Shown piece by piece: positions 10,733 to 22,898 of a stretch of DNA of 64,000 nucleotides. Made by a program: the position numbers and the translations under genes. The notes below the pieces were generated by a model. It had not been told where the DNA came from, ran no database searches, and was given only the letters and a program-made list of their open reading frames with translations. Position 1 is the stretch's first letter; each line of letters starts with the position of its first letter. The DNA comes from Heterotrichella gracilis (taxonomy: Eukaryota; Sar; Xanthophyceae; Tribonematales; Xanthonemataceae). Where the stretch lies: contig JAULBX010015533.1 of NCBI GenBank assembly GCA_032358255.1, positions 124,001-188,000 on the forward strand, given 5' to 3'.

Positions 10733-13091
10733 TCACCTGTTCTTGAGCTTGAGGCGCAGGTTCTCGATGATCAGATCAGTGGCAACGTCGTTCTCTGCAC
10801 CCCTGGGAATCTGCAAAACCGCACTGACATGTGTTAGCTATAACACATGTATACTTGCCAATGCTACAGCAAAACAACGGCAGGTGACCCATTGTCCACA
10901 AGTGAACAACACCAAGGTAGCACATCACGTCCTGCAGGCTGCGTGCACACTGTGTGTAACAATTGGTCGCAGAAAGTGGTTGAGGAATCCCTCAACAGTC
11001 ATCACTCAAAATGTGCCACTCCAATTGCAATCTGATGCATAGGCAAGTCAGCACCTCAGTCACTGGTGCACCTCTAATGCTAGCAGCCCCTTGCGCTCAC
11101 TTACTATGATATCTGCATACTTCTTAGTGGGAAGCGTGTAGTTCTCAAAGCTGGGCTTGACGGTGCGCTCATACTGGTCCAGCACCTGCAGCACATCCCT
11201 CCCCCGCTGGAAGATGTCCCGCCGCAACCTGCGTTCGTGCACACCACGTGAGCGCATTGTGCTGGGCCGGACCTAAGGATGTGCACAGCAAGGCACGGCG
11301 TGAGCAATGGCCGCCCGGATGCCCACAGCGTGAACAATTAAGGCACTGATTTATTCATAGCTTACGCCCACGTCAGCCCGATGCCAAATCCTACCCTCGG
11401 TTCCCCCCTATGCTTCGACCCTACAGACCTATAAAAGAGGGCCCCTGGGGAGCGCAAAAAACTTTGAGACCCATACAGTTGTAAATAATATGTCTGCATA
11501 TGTTGCAAAGAAAGTCCATATCCAAATAGGCCACCCCATGAGCCCACCACCCACCTGCGAGCCAGCCTGGTGTCTGCGTCGGTGTCCACAAAGATCTTCA
11601 GATCCAGCAGCTTCCGCAGCTCCTCGTCGTAGAAAGCCAGGATGCCATCTGCACAAAGGCAGCAGTTGATTGAGACCAACTGGGAGTCCCAGGCTGGGAA
11701 TGTAAAGTAATTCGAAAATTATTTCAACTACTGAATAATGAGAATACTTGCAGATTTAGATTTTTGTGACCAGCAGGCGGAGGCGGCGCACACGCATCAT
11801 GAACGGCTAATATCCAAATGCAGTCATTATTTTGTGGTGGTGTCAGAAAGCCGGGGGGGTTGCTGCCAGTCCTGATAAAGCTGTACCTGGTGCCAACTGC
11901 TCGACAGCTGCATTATTATAATGAACTTACCAAACAGAATCACGTCCACCCGGGCGATGGGTGTGCGCCGCCTGCGCCTGGAGCTGGTCACAAAATTGTA
12001 CTGCGGGATCTCCACCGGCTGGCCCTTTTTTAGCGCCTTGAGGGTCTCCACAGTCTCCCGCATGTTGAAGGCCGAGGGGTGGTCAAAGTTGAACATGGCG
12101 ATGTTCACGCGCTCCTTCTGGGAGAGGTTGCGGTAGAAGCAGTCGTGGGACAGCGACAGGACAGCTTGGTGCGCCTGGGAGGGTGGCCAGGGAGGTGGGT
12201 CAATTAAATGCAATATTGGGCAGCACAAGAATGTGTGGTGGCTCTGCCAGTGGCGGTCGCAGCATGTACCATAGCATGGAAATGCATGTCTGCGTGTGGC
12301 CTCAAAACCCTAAACCCTAAACCCTAAACCCTAAACAGTGTCTGCGTGTGGCCTCACCAGGATATCTTTTTTCAAACTCTGGATGATCTTCTTGCACACG
12401 CTTGTCTTCCCTGCACAGTGCAGTGGGCCACTGTCATGTCAACCGTGCCAAGTGGTCTCAATAGGCACAAAATGTGGAGTTGGTATTTACATAAACATGA
12501 CAACAGATCCCAGCGATGCTGACATCGATGCACGTATGCTGGCTGGGCATACCCACCTGAAGCCGTTCCCCCCGAAACACCAATGATGAACGGCTCCTGC
12601 CACTCCCCACTGGAGGTGCCGGGGTCAGACGTGCCGTCGCCCAAGTACAGAGCCGCCTGCGCCACCGACCCCTTGTGCTCGCTGCCTTCCTTGCTGGACC
12701 GCTTGTGCCTGGCGGTGTCTGTGCCGCCTGAAGCACCGTTGGATGCAGCGCCTGAGCCTGCACCGCCAGGGCGTGGCGCCTTCCCACCCCGCCTGTTGTT
12801 GTTGTTGTTGGGGTTGGGGTTGGGGTTGTACCGCCGCTGCTTGACCTGACGGGGGACAGTGTCAGCGCTGGCTGGCGGTGTGGTTCCTTCAGTGGGCGTG
12901 GAGGGCTCTGGGGTTGGCTGTGGGCTGGGTGGTGGCTCGCTGGGCGCGCTGCCGCTGCTGGTGGCTAGCCATGCGGCCGCTGGTTGTGGTCGTCTGGTCA
13001 GGTGGGGTCTGGTGGCCAAGGTGCCCAGCCATTGCGTGGCCCTTGAGGTATGTGACAAGGGAGCTCCGCACAGCCTGCTCGCCCACCCCAT
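10733..13091 (-). CDS. uridine kinase (uridine/cytidine kinase family)
   Basis: P-loop kinase that phosphorylates uridine (and usually cytidine) in pyrimidine salvage. Exons are 12557-13091, 12358-12410, 11931-12174, 11555-11648, 11105-11228 and 10733-10810 (TGA at 10733-10735). Phases close, about 375 residues. The first 150 or so residues are low-complexity: Pro/Ser/Thr-rich, then an Asn-Pro and poly-Asn run, probably a transit peptide plus linker. The kinase core has the Walker A loop [13 protein letters not shown], split by a phase-1 intron between Gly and Lys. It continues with [37 protein letters not shown], a [20 protein letters not shown] block and KKYADIIIPRG. No C-terminal uracil phosphoribosyltransferase domain is present. 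The frame is open upstream to 13319; I chose the ATG at 13091. Confidence 0.93.
12288..12356. repeat. telomere-type repeat bracketed by a 17-bp direct duplication at a splice donor
   Basis: The 17-bp word GTCTGCGTGTGGCCTCA occurs identically at 12288-12304 and 12340-12356. Between them lie about four and a half CCCTAAA units (12304-12336). On the gene strand the right-hand copy contains the donor (12352-12357) of the uridine kinase exon ending at 12358. The layout is that of a telomere-sequence insertion with flank duplication. Confidence 0.95.
12790..12835. repeat. in-frame GTT/GGGGTT low-complexity run
   Basis: GTT triplets followed by three GGGGTT units encode, on the minus strand, the Asn-Pro and poly-Asn stretch of the uridine kinase N-terminal region. 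Confidence 0.8.
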
Positions 13092-14064
13092 GCTCCTGCC
13101 ACTAGTGCTAGCCTGGTTTATGCATGCATGCCCAGAAGTTGCAGTGGTAGTGTGCAGCATGTGGTGGCTCCACCGTATTGACTGCAATGACTTGACTGAG
13201 TGACTTGCACAGATATGCAATATGTACCGCGCAGGTGGCAGTATTCCAGAGAGGTGAACTGGGGCTGCTTGCAGTGTGTGCCGACCACGCAACCACACAC
13301 GGTGCAGCAAGAGGTACACGCTGACAAAAAAGTCAGCGACAGAAAACTCAACGCCGATAAAAGTATATATCGACTTAAAAATTAAACACTAGCAGGTATG
13401 CGCAGTGGTATCACGGTGATAGTGGGCGTTCATATCAGCAACATACCCCAACCTCTGGGTGGCGTCTGGTCGTCTATTCGAGTCGTTCCGGGTTACAAGT
13501 ATCTTACTTGGAGGGCTAGTTTTATCCTTTACAGCAATGCCCAACACGTTGACACACTCGCACATATGTACAAAAGGGGCTTTTACCAGTGCGTTTGATT
13601 ACGAGTAACAACTCGTTGTTTGGGTAGCGATGCATGCATGCATTGTGTCAACTCTGGTCCTGGGACTGCTTGTCTGAGACGTCTGCGCTTCAACTAACAA
13701 GAGACAACGACAACCACTGAAGTCCTCGATTTTCAAGCAGCTTGCGTGGAAGTTGACAACTCAGCAGCAATGGCAATGTGTTACAGCAGTACTCCACTAG
13801 CTAGCGTATCATCGTGGTGTTAGCTGCCTTCGTACGACACTGTACCTTTGCACAGCCAACTGCCAACTGCTCGAGCATGCTCTGCCACAACCTCCACACC
13901 CACTGGTGAGCTGCCCAGCCGTCCCTATTCCTGTCTCAGCCACCAGCCACCCCCCGCCTAAATACACCCCCTAGCAACAACCCTCTGCCAAGCATCCCTA
14001 GCTCCACTACCAGCCATGATGCCAGCTTCCAAACCCCATCAGCCGTCCCGCGCTGCAGCCTAGC
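13092..14064. other. intergenic region between two minus-strand genes
   Basis: Upstream of uridine kinase and downstream of the LRR gene. The kinase frame stays open to 13319. A TGCATGCA run lies at 13631. Otherwise I see nothing supportable. Confidence 0.55.
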
Positions 14065-17000
14065 CTAGGTGGGTATCCGGTCACGTAGGTACTCCAGCAC
14101 CCCCGCAGTGCCCCGCTCCAGCACCTGGCGCCGGATGGTGCGCAGCCTGTTGCCCTCCAGCAGCAGCGCACGCAGCGTGGGCCCCATCAGCCCCACCCGC
14201 GGCGGCAGGGCGGACAGCTCGTTGTTGCGCAGGTCAAGCTCCTCAAGCCTGCGCAGCGTGGTGATGCCCTCGGGTACCTGCGGGTGGGGGTGGGGGGTGC
14301 TTAGGGGTGGGGATGACTGGGGAGTGGAGATAGTGAGGATGGAAGGGGAGGCGAGAGGGGTGGCGCGGGCGCACATGGCTGGAATAGGTATGAGGTATGC
14401 AAGGTTGTGGCTGGGCCGGAGGCAGTTGCTGAGTCTCCCTGCAAGCACACAAACTGTGGGCCAACAATGGGATGTTGTGGTGCGTGCATCCCACGGGCTC
14501 CAGGATTGCGGTGCAAGGCAGTCAAGCCGGACCCGCAGCGGCATGGCCAACACTGCTCAGCGACAGAACCGCTGCCTGTGCGCACCTCTGCGATCATGTT
14601 GTTGCTGATGTTGAGCACCTTGAGGTTGGTGAGGGCCAGTAGCTCCAGCGGGAATGCCGCCATGCGGCCCTGGGACAGGTCAAGGTGCTGCAGCTGGAGG
14701 GAGGCGGGCAGGCAGCCAGGGGCAAGCTGGGCCAACCCAGGCACTCCTGCGGTTGACAGTGCAGCACACTTTGGCTCTCTGCTCATGTGCTAATTGGAAA
14801 CAATGCACAGCCAGGTGTACACCGATACAAGTATTGGATGGGAGCGTGACAGCTGGCGGCATGCGTGCTGAATGGATAGGCCCATTGGTTCATGGTTTGG
14901 GTGCATCATGTTAAGCGTGTTGCGATTCCCAGCTAGTACTGTGTACACACCTGCAAGCGAAAGTGAGCGCAGCGTGGATTCACAGCACGCAAAGGCCTTG
15001 TGGGGGATGGTGGCCAGCGGGTTGCGGCTGAGGTCAAGCTCCTGAAGGGCTGGCAGCGAGTTGGGCTGGGAGGAAAGAGGCCAGGCACCCACCCTGCACA
15101 CAGGGTACAGTCAACCACACTGCAGTCAATTACTCCATGCATCTCAGCAGTACAGTTAGAGTGGCATTCGTCATTGCGCGGCAAGCGCCACCCAGATCAG
15201 TCTTGGCAGACTTAGTACCAGTCTCCCAAATTCTTAGTGATCAGGACACTCTTAGCAACATTGACAGCAGGTCAAGTATGCTGTCGGTGTTTGGCTCACC
15301 TATTGCCAGCCAGCACCAGAACCTGGAGGTTGCTAGCCGCCTCCAAGGCAGATATGGGGATGGCCTCCAGCAGGTTGTCCGACAGATCCAGGCGCTTCAA
15401 ATTGCCGCATGTGCTCCAGATCTCTTGAGGCATCTACATTGAGGTTATGGGCATGTGTTACCATGGTTGCGTGTGTCACCCATTGGACTGCTTGACACAC
15501 TGTCTACAGATTATGCCAATGGGTGCCGATAAATGATCATCCAACTACAATTACAATCACATCCATGAAGAAGATTGCAGCCCCAAGAAAGGCTTTTGAG
15601 ACAATCCCGAACTGTCGCCAAGTCGTGGGATGCATGGGTAGTGCAGTCTGCCATGTGCATGTATTCCACCTGTACCTTACCTCTTTCAAATTTGCCTTCT
15701 TGATCACCAGCTCGTGGCTCCCAGAGCTGATTGATACCCGCTGGGCAATTTCCTTGGCAAGCTCGGCCTCTTCCGACCCAAACAAGTTGCCTGAACGGGC
15801 CGCGCCCTGCTGCGCATTTGTCTGGTCCTGCAACGGCAGCTTGTTCTGGAGAGACTCAAGCAGCTCTCGCACAGGCGCTGCAAGGAAAGTCAGGTTACAT
15901 ATCAGTACATCGCACAGGATGGCAGTTTGCACTACATAAGATAACTGAACAAATCACGTGCAATTTTATGCGTGCATTTTGTATCATTAGTATTTGAAAT
16001 GTTAAGGGTACTGTGCACACGCCACTTCTTGGGAGTGAGATTTCAACCAGGGCTGCACCACCAAAATAATAACACCTCCTGGCAAGTACTCCGTAAGCGA
16101 AGTGTGAGGGGCCTCCATGGTTTCTGCCATGCACACTTACCAGTCAACAGGCTTGGTTTCAGCGACTTCAGTGGGTTGCCATTCAGCGGCAAGCTCCTGA
16201 GTGTCGTCATCAGGCCTGGATACAACACCACTGCTGTAAATAAATCACATAGGTGACTCACTTGCCTTTCTCATGCAAGGAAAAGAAGAGCATTCGGGGA
16301 GCCATGGGGCTAAGTAGGACACAGAGAACCATAGCGGTGACCAAGCATGAGACCACGCTTACCCAGCTCAGGGGGTAGCGCTGTGAGCCTGTTGTTCGAC
16401 AGGTCAAGGTGGTTGAGCTGCAGGTTGCACATCGCCTGCACAAAAAGCGGCACATTCCTGACAATACTATAAAAATGGGGTTAGCTTGCCATACTCCCAC
16501 CCACAAGTCAGTGCTGAAAGCACAGCATGCAGAAGACAGGAAAAATACTAGCCAGCCTGGCAGACACGCACCGGTGGGAAGCGATTGAGCAGGTTGTTGC
16601 GCAGATCAAGCAGCAGCAGGGCCCGCAACTGCCCCAGGTCGTCGGGCAGGAACCTGCACATCGCCAAGGCTGTGAGCGGTGGCTGTGCAAAACACTGGTG
16701 CTACCGCCACCAGGCAAACAGGCACAAGTATGCTGCTTTAGAAAGCTGGAGCTACCATTGCCATTAAAGCCTGCGTGCTCCTCGGCGGTTCTGAAGTGAC
16801 TCTACAATGAGGTGCAGCACTAAGGGGGATGCCCACCTGAGTGTGTTGAAACCCAAATGCAGCTCTATCAAGCTGCTGCACTGGCCCAGCTCGGGAGGGA
16901 CGTCCTTGAGCAGATTCTCCCGCAGGCGCAGGATCTGTAGCTTCACCAACGCGCCAATGGCGGGCGAGAGTGGCCCAGAGATCTGGTTGTGCGAGGCATC

Positions 17001-18187
17001 AAGCTCCTTGAGGCTTGTCAGACCCTGCGCCGCCCACAATTGCCGTTATTGGTTATCAACGACGCTCACCCTGTGATTGTATATAGTACCATGAGCGTGG
17101 TGGTCGTGTTAACAAGCGCACCTGTAAGACGCTGTCAGAGAGCTGCACTAGCTGGTTGTTGCTCACGTTCAGCTTCATCAGTTGGTGACAGTTGGCAAGC
17201 GTTTGAGGCAGCTCCCTGCACAACAAAACATAAAATAGCGTTGTTGAACTTGCGCGCCACCTCCTGCAGCATTTGCCCTAAAGCAGCTCACTGGTACGCG
17301 CGCCCCATAGGCTGTGGCTGCTCATTGCAAAGGCAGGACAATATTATTTCCGTGTTTATTGCTAACAAAATTCACCACTTTGCAAGCACGTACGCTAAGT
17401 GGTTGCTGGCCACATCGAGTTCCTGCAGGGGTTGGTGCCTCCCAATGCCATCCGGCAGGTACTGGAGCTGGTTGTTGCTGCAAGCGAGCTTGATTAGCCC
17501 AGAGAGCTTTGCTATGCCGTCTGGCAGTGTCCGCAGCTTGTTGTTTGACACGTCCAGCAGCTTCAGTGCAACCAGGTCACCGATGCTGTCTGGCAACTGG
17601 TTGAGGGCGTTGTTGCTGCAAACCCCACACACTGTCAGAAACACTGGGTGCAAATCAGAACTAACAAACACAGTAACTTTGCGTTGAACAGCCGTACCTG
17701 ACATCAAGCACAGCCAAGGTGGCCATTGACCCAATAGAGGGTGGCAAGGTCACCAGGAGGTTGTGAGATAAAACTAGCTTCGTCACGTCTTGCACCTGCA
17801 TGAGTCAGTAGAGCATTGCACAATTTGGATGCTGAGCTGTCTATCATATACAGTATTGGCAGTTGCACGAAGCGCACTGGTAGCCAGCTTGACTTCATGA
17901 GTTTGAGTGTGGCAGGTAAAGAGGCGTGTCCTCACCTCCCACCACTTGACCTCTCCCCCTTCAATCACTTCATTAGGATCTATTGCAGCAGAAGGAACCT
18001 ATGTAGTGCAGGCAAACAAATATTGAGGCCTGACATAAACACCACAACTGCAACAAGAAGCAGGAGACTGGAGAAGTGAACTGACCTGTTGCAAACCCTT
18101 CGTGCTCAGGTTGATAACCCCAGAGGTCCTCCCGGTGAGGATTGCCTTTGAAACCTTGGCTGGTGTGGGGTTCGAGGCATGTTCCAT
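14065..18187 (-). CDS. LRRC40-like leucine-rich-repeat protein
   Basis: A protein made almost wholly of leucine-rich repeats. The family is widespread and its molecular role is unclear (protein-protein interaction). Thirteen exons: 18086-18187, 17698-17795, 17394-17615, 17122-17215, 16837-17024, 16572-16653, 16363-16435, 16141-16215, 15681-15877, 15300-15433, 14951-15093, 14586-14746 and 14065-14277. Phases close, about 593 residues, close to animal LRRC40. The start (SKAILTGRTSGVINLSTKGL) and the end (GTAGVLEYLRDRIPT) both match LRRC40. Repeats such as LPDSIGDLVALKLLDVSNNKL run through most of the protein. The acidic, repeat-poor exon 15681-15877 corresponds to the family's central linker. 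ATG at 18214 is an alternative start. No signal peptide or membrane segment is seen, so it is probably cytosolic. Confidence 0.95.
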
Positions 18188-18740
18188 ATTGGAATATGCT
18201 GGTGGGCAGTGCACTCGAGTGGGTGGTTGTCAATGGCTCTGGGTCAAAGCACCCCCCCAGAAGAACACGACCGAATCAGTGAACGGCAACTGAACGAACG
18301 TGTGTCGAAGTCAGAATTGTTTCAGCGCCCACACTGTAACTTGTGTAGTACAGGAAAGACATCCCTTCGTCTGTAAACCGTTTTGCAAAAGTCAAACCAA
18401 AAATGCATGCCAAGGGGGGGTGTGATACAGTCATTGGGTGACTTTGCATGCATATAAGAATGATCCCTTTGCATGCACAAAAACTCTCGGTATTGCGCAC
18501 CCTCGCCTTATATTGCCAAGCAGTTACTTATGGTCCTTTGCTGATGACATACCAAGCACTTATGTCCACGCATGCATATATATTGGGTACTGCCAAGTAC
18601 CTATGATGCATGCATAATTGCTTGTCGCCTGCTGGCACCAGCGCTCTTGTACTCTGTGATAGCGATAGATTTCTTGCATGTGGGGATGCACTTGGCGGCA
18701 CCCACACGGCGCCTTACCTGTTAAAGTACTTGTGATTGGG
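18188..18740. other. divergent intergenic region
   Basis: Promoter interval between the LRRC40-like gene (-) and the DUF1499 gene (+). It holds several TGCATGCA/TGCATATA words (about 18400, 18447, 18472, 18570, 18608). No coding frame is seen. Confidence 0.55.
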
Positions 18741-20430
18741 ATGCGCCTGAACAGGCTGAAACCCAGCTTCAGACGGTCTTCGAAAGTAGCCACCCCCCCA
18801 GGTCTTCCAATGGTGCCAGAGAAAGAGCAGCTGTCGCTTTCCAGCAACTACTTCAAATGCACAGTTTGGTTTACAGCTTCGGCGCTGACACTTGCTGCGG
18901 GTAAGCCTGCAGCATTGGGACATTGTTGGAACTAGCTCTCATAGTGGAAACTAGGAGGAAAGTAATTAGTACCGCTGTGAACAACACGATGCACCGATAT
19001 CTTGATCAAGGCCCTTGCTTACTGCAGGCATACTCCAGACCAAGTTCGCCATAGCATGGCACAACCCATTTGGAACCTTCATAGGCGTGCTGGGCATGCT
19101 AGCAAGCCTCCTGGTGGCAGCTGTATTCTGGCAGCGCCTTCAAGGTGGGTGTTGAAAAAAACCAATAATATGGATAATCAAATTGCATTATTACATAATA
19201 AATTGCACTATACAGTTATTGTGCAATAAAGCCAAGGATAGATAGGAAGTAACGCTAGTGCTCATCCTTTGTGACCTCACGTGCCTGGCGTGGAGCCAGA
19301 CTGACAGTGCGCCATTCATGGCCGCAGGGAGGGAAGTGCTGAGCTATACCAGGCTGGGTGGGCACAGTGCAGTGGACCAGATACAGCAGGTCATCACATA
19401 TACCTCTGGTAGCCGGGCAGTGAAAGGGTTCTTGTGGGGTTTTGGCATCTACCTCGCGCTGCTGGTGTCGATACACCTAGCAAGCCCCGACCCGGTTCAG
19501 GATCACTTCCCAAAAGCTTGTCCGCACCTGTCTACCGACATGGGCTGTGCACGCGTGGCCCAGACTTTCAGCCACAACTGTGGGTAAGTGGAGTTGGGGC
19601 TTAACTTGGTTTCATCATCATAACACTCCCGGGGCCTTGGAGGGCAAGGAGGGCATTGAGCAGGGGTTTTCATATGATGACCCTGCATAGTACAGGATCA
19701 AAATGTACTGCAGACTGGCAGTGTGGTGATGACGGAACCAATGCGACGGGCGCATTCCCGCCATCATTGTAGTTTTTTTCTGGCAGAGGAGTGGGGCACC
19801 GGAGAGCATCATTTTTGATGAACAACCGTGGTTAATGTCTCTGCATTGTTAGACTCAGGCTATATGAGCACCGTCCATGGTCCACAGTTGGAGGAATGCA
19901 ATCGTGCCACGCTGCTCAGCTGGTCTAGAACGAATAAGACGCTGCAACATGTTTTTTACGTCGCCTGAGCGGCAAACACCCATGTACTCTGGCTGTGGAG
20001 GACCATGGTTCATCACAATGCCCTACCACATTTGTATAATGATGGGTGGTTCCTACATGTGATGATGAACATCTCCTTTCCGGCCCTCCTCTGCAGGGAT
20101 TTGAAGCCTCTTGAGCTGCACACGTCGATGTCAACCGCCCATGACCTAGTATCCGCATACATCAGGAAGCAGCCGCGGGCGCAGATCATCAAAAGCACTC
20201 CAAGCTACATCCACGCGCGCTTTGTCAGCGTGCTGTGGGGCTTTGCGGATGACTTGATGGTGCAGTTCTCTTGCATCCATGGTACAGAGAAGACTCGGTT
20301 GGAGTTGCAGGGACAGCTTAGGATCGGCAGATCAGACTTGGGCGTCAATTCTAGACGAATAGCGCAGCTGGTAGGGAGCTTTGCTGCAAAGGAGTCGCAA
20401 GGAGACCTTCCTATTGGCAGCTGTCAATAG
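18741..20430 (+). CDS. DUF1499-domain membrane protein
   Basis: Exons are 18741-18900, 19028-19144, 19328-19583 and 20097-20430 (TAG). Phases close, about 288 residues. The N-terminal half has hydrophobic stretches that look like membrane helices: FGTFIGVLGMLASLLVAAVF and FGIYLALLVSIHLA. The C-terminal half is a DUF1499 domain. It has the family's YIHARFVSVLWGFADDLMVQF strand region and the hallmark RIGRSDLGVNSRRIAQL near the end. DUF1499 proteins occur in bacteria, algae and plants and have no settled biochemical role; plastid location is common in algae. Residues 1-53 are Arg/Lys- and Ser-rich and could be a transit peptide. The last intron (19584-20096) is long for this window. The start could lie further upstream at 18678. 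Confidence 0.87.
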
Positions 20431-21562
20431 TATCAGCCAAAGCAAAATCGACTTTTGGCGTAGAATGGTGCAGCTCAAAGAAAGACATGTCAGAAAGTGG
20501 TAACTGAAAGTGGGAATCTGGTGCACCTCTTGACGCAATTTTGGTGGATATATGTGGCAAAGCTTAAAATTGTTTTTAGTGGTTGACATGCGATGGGCTC
20601 CTTCAGGGGAGGAAGGCTGGTTGTTATTCTGGGCGTAAGGAGGCAAAGGTACCTGTACAGGACTAACGATATCCTGGCGAGTTGGCTGTTGCACTAATAA
20701 CCATTGTTGCAGTATTTCATTATTATTCACGAGTGGTCCCTTTTGTTGTTCATCTACTTGTGGCTGTCAAAAAAATGCAGGATATGCAGGCCAAATTGCC
20801 TGGCCCAACAGCTTTGCTATCACGGTGCCGTCGATGCACGGCTTGCAAGCCTTTTCCTGTGGGCAGGAACTGCATTCTGTTGCGCACCTGCGCAGCCTTG
20901 CTGCCGCATTGAATGTTTGTAACAAGGCGGCTTATTACGCAACTCAGGCCCATGGCTATTAGCCTAGAATGCACTTGATTACAACTTCTTGCCATTTTAG
21001 CGGTCAACTGCCGGGTGTTGGCAAAGCGGGTTGCCTGTGCAGTGCACACAACTTGCACAACCCTTTTGCGTGCCCTGCATGCTGGCATTGGCTAACGCCT
21101 GTGCTTGACAGCCGTTCTGGCTGGTGTGGTGCGCTGAAGCGAGCCAGTGGCCCCCTAACTATGCCACTGTGCGTTCATTACTTTCTTTCTTTCTACAATA
21201 TGTGATGTGATTCCCGCATATACTAATATTTCCACCCTATACCCTTGCCAAGGGCCTTGAAAGGGAAGTGGAGAGAGCAACTGGCAGATACTGTGACGAA
21301 ATAGCAACAGCGACCAAAGTACCGTGTGTAGTAGGGCTTGAACGGCAGAAACTTGCACTCAACGCCAGCAGTGCCAGTGCCAGGATATCAAAACACCTGC
21401 TTGCAAGGGGTACTGCTCACTGTGTTGGTTGGACAGAGTGAGCTCATCACGTCGTACGACACGACCCAACAGGGATTTGTACCTTGGTAAACAAGCCCAG
21501 AAACGTCTAAGAAAGCAAGCAGCCTTTTTTTATCTCCAGGTGACAAGGAAGACATCACCGAC
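20431..21562. other. intergenic region with a dispersed-repeat relic
   Basis: Between DUF1499 and glutaredoxin. Bases about 21285-21362 resemble 52650-52715, sharing AGATACTGTG, GAAATAG and an 18-base ACGGCAGAAACTTGCACT core. No coding frame is supported. Confidence 0.55.
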
Positions 21563-22898
21563 ATGCTGTCCGTAGCCAGGCTACTCGCTCCCAAGGCCCT
21601 GAGGGCTGCGCCTGCAGGTCCGTGGACGTGTTGCAGCATCTTGCAACGCTCAAAATACTTGCACGCCGTTGGCTGCTTCGTGTACACTTCATAACGCGGT
21701 GCTATATTGGGTGATGCATGCATGCAACCTTTGTGGGCAATTTATGAAGTGTATGGAGGTCCAAGCCTGCTTCAGCATTTGTGAACAGCACACAAATACT
21801 TTTGAGCTTTTTCTATTACGTAACAACGCGTTATTGCGCTGTCTGGTGATTCATGTGCGAAGTGGGCATGTGCATGCATTAACCCAATACTTGTGAGCTT
21901 AAGCACAAGCCCTCAGGGTGCCAGCGAGGTGCCGTGCCAGTGAACGTAGGTGTATCACCGGCTAGACCTGCACACCTTCACCCACAATTCAATTAGCAGG
22001 TTTTGGATAGTAGGCCTCAACGCCGCTGCCCTCCACAGGTTTTGCGGGGCTGAGAGGCTTTGCAGACCATATACCTGCTGCAGACGCGGACACGCACGAT
22101 GATTTCAAGCCCAAGTACAAGACACCACCCTCTGAGCCTGATAGCGTGGATACGTTGATTGAGGGTGACATCAAGGGCAACAAAGTGTTTGTGTACATGA
22201 AGGTAATGCTACGCCCCATGCGCAGAGTGTGTGCTGCCACGCAGCTGGCAGTTTCCCACACATGATGCACCGTCACTTGTGCTCTGTGCAGGGAGACCCT
22301 TCTGCTCCAATGTGCGGCTTCAGCAACATGGTTTGCAGGGTCCTGGACGCATATGGTAAGCAACCATCGCTGTCATCCGCCAAATGCTTGTGATGAATTC
22401 CTTCATCCATTGTATGTATGATGGGATGACGCGGTGCGGTGTCGTTGCAGGTGTGGAGTATGGCAGCCGCAACGTTTTGGCAGACCCTGCAGTCCGTGTT
22501 GGAATCAAACAGTACACCAGCTGGCCAACTATCCCGCAGGTGCCCTACTGCACAGACATAATGTTGTATTGCGCTTCACTAGGGTTTAGGGTCTAGGATT
22601 GCAACTTTGGCACTGCTGTAATGTAATCGCAACTTGCTAGTTGCCATTCATGTTGTGATTATCCGTGCATGGCAACTGCGATCGCTCGCTGCTGCATTGC
22701 GTTGTCACCTGGTGGACTCGGCAGTGCACTCTGTGAGCATCAGCATGCCTGGCATTTTTAGTGTCTGCGGAAGCTGAGGTTTGTGGTGCCATGCTCTGGT
22801 TGCAGGTGTTTGTGGAGGGCGAGTTTGTGGGCGGGGCCGACATCCTCATGTCCATGCACCAAAGCGGCGAGCTGGAAAAAATTCTGAAGCCAAAATAG
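21563..22898 (+). CDS. GRXS15: mitochondrial monothiol (CGFS) glutaredoxin, GRXS15/Grx5 type
   Basis: Monothiol glutaredoxin that carries [2Fe-2S] clusters in mitochondrial iron-sulfur assembly. Exons are 21563-21617, 22039-22202, 22292-22355, 22451-22539 and 22806-22898 (TAG). Phases close, 154 residues. The N-terminus [19 protein letters not shown] is an Arg-bearing mitochondrial presequence. Then come [13 protein letters not shown] (a block shared with plant GRXS15), [20 protein letters not shown] with the CGFS active site, [19 protein letters not shown] with the cis-Pro loop and GG motif, and LEKILKPK at the end. The intron before the last exon has a short TTTAGGG run (about 22580-22598). 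Identification is firm. Confidence 0.96.
21700..21750. repeat. relic of a dispersed repeat in glutaredoxin intron 1
   Basis: Resembles 52605-52650: a TGCATGCATGCA run, then CCTTTGTGGGCAA, then GAAGTG. With 21285-21362 it matches the two ends of the repeat seen in inverted orientation at 52.3-52.7 kb. Confidence 0.55.

Noticed and set aside
13391-13500. tRNA-like start (GCGCAGTGGTATCAC) upstream of the uridine kinase
   Set aside because: No B-box or cloverleaf could be found within the right distance.
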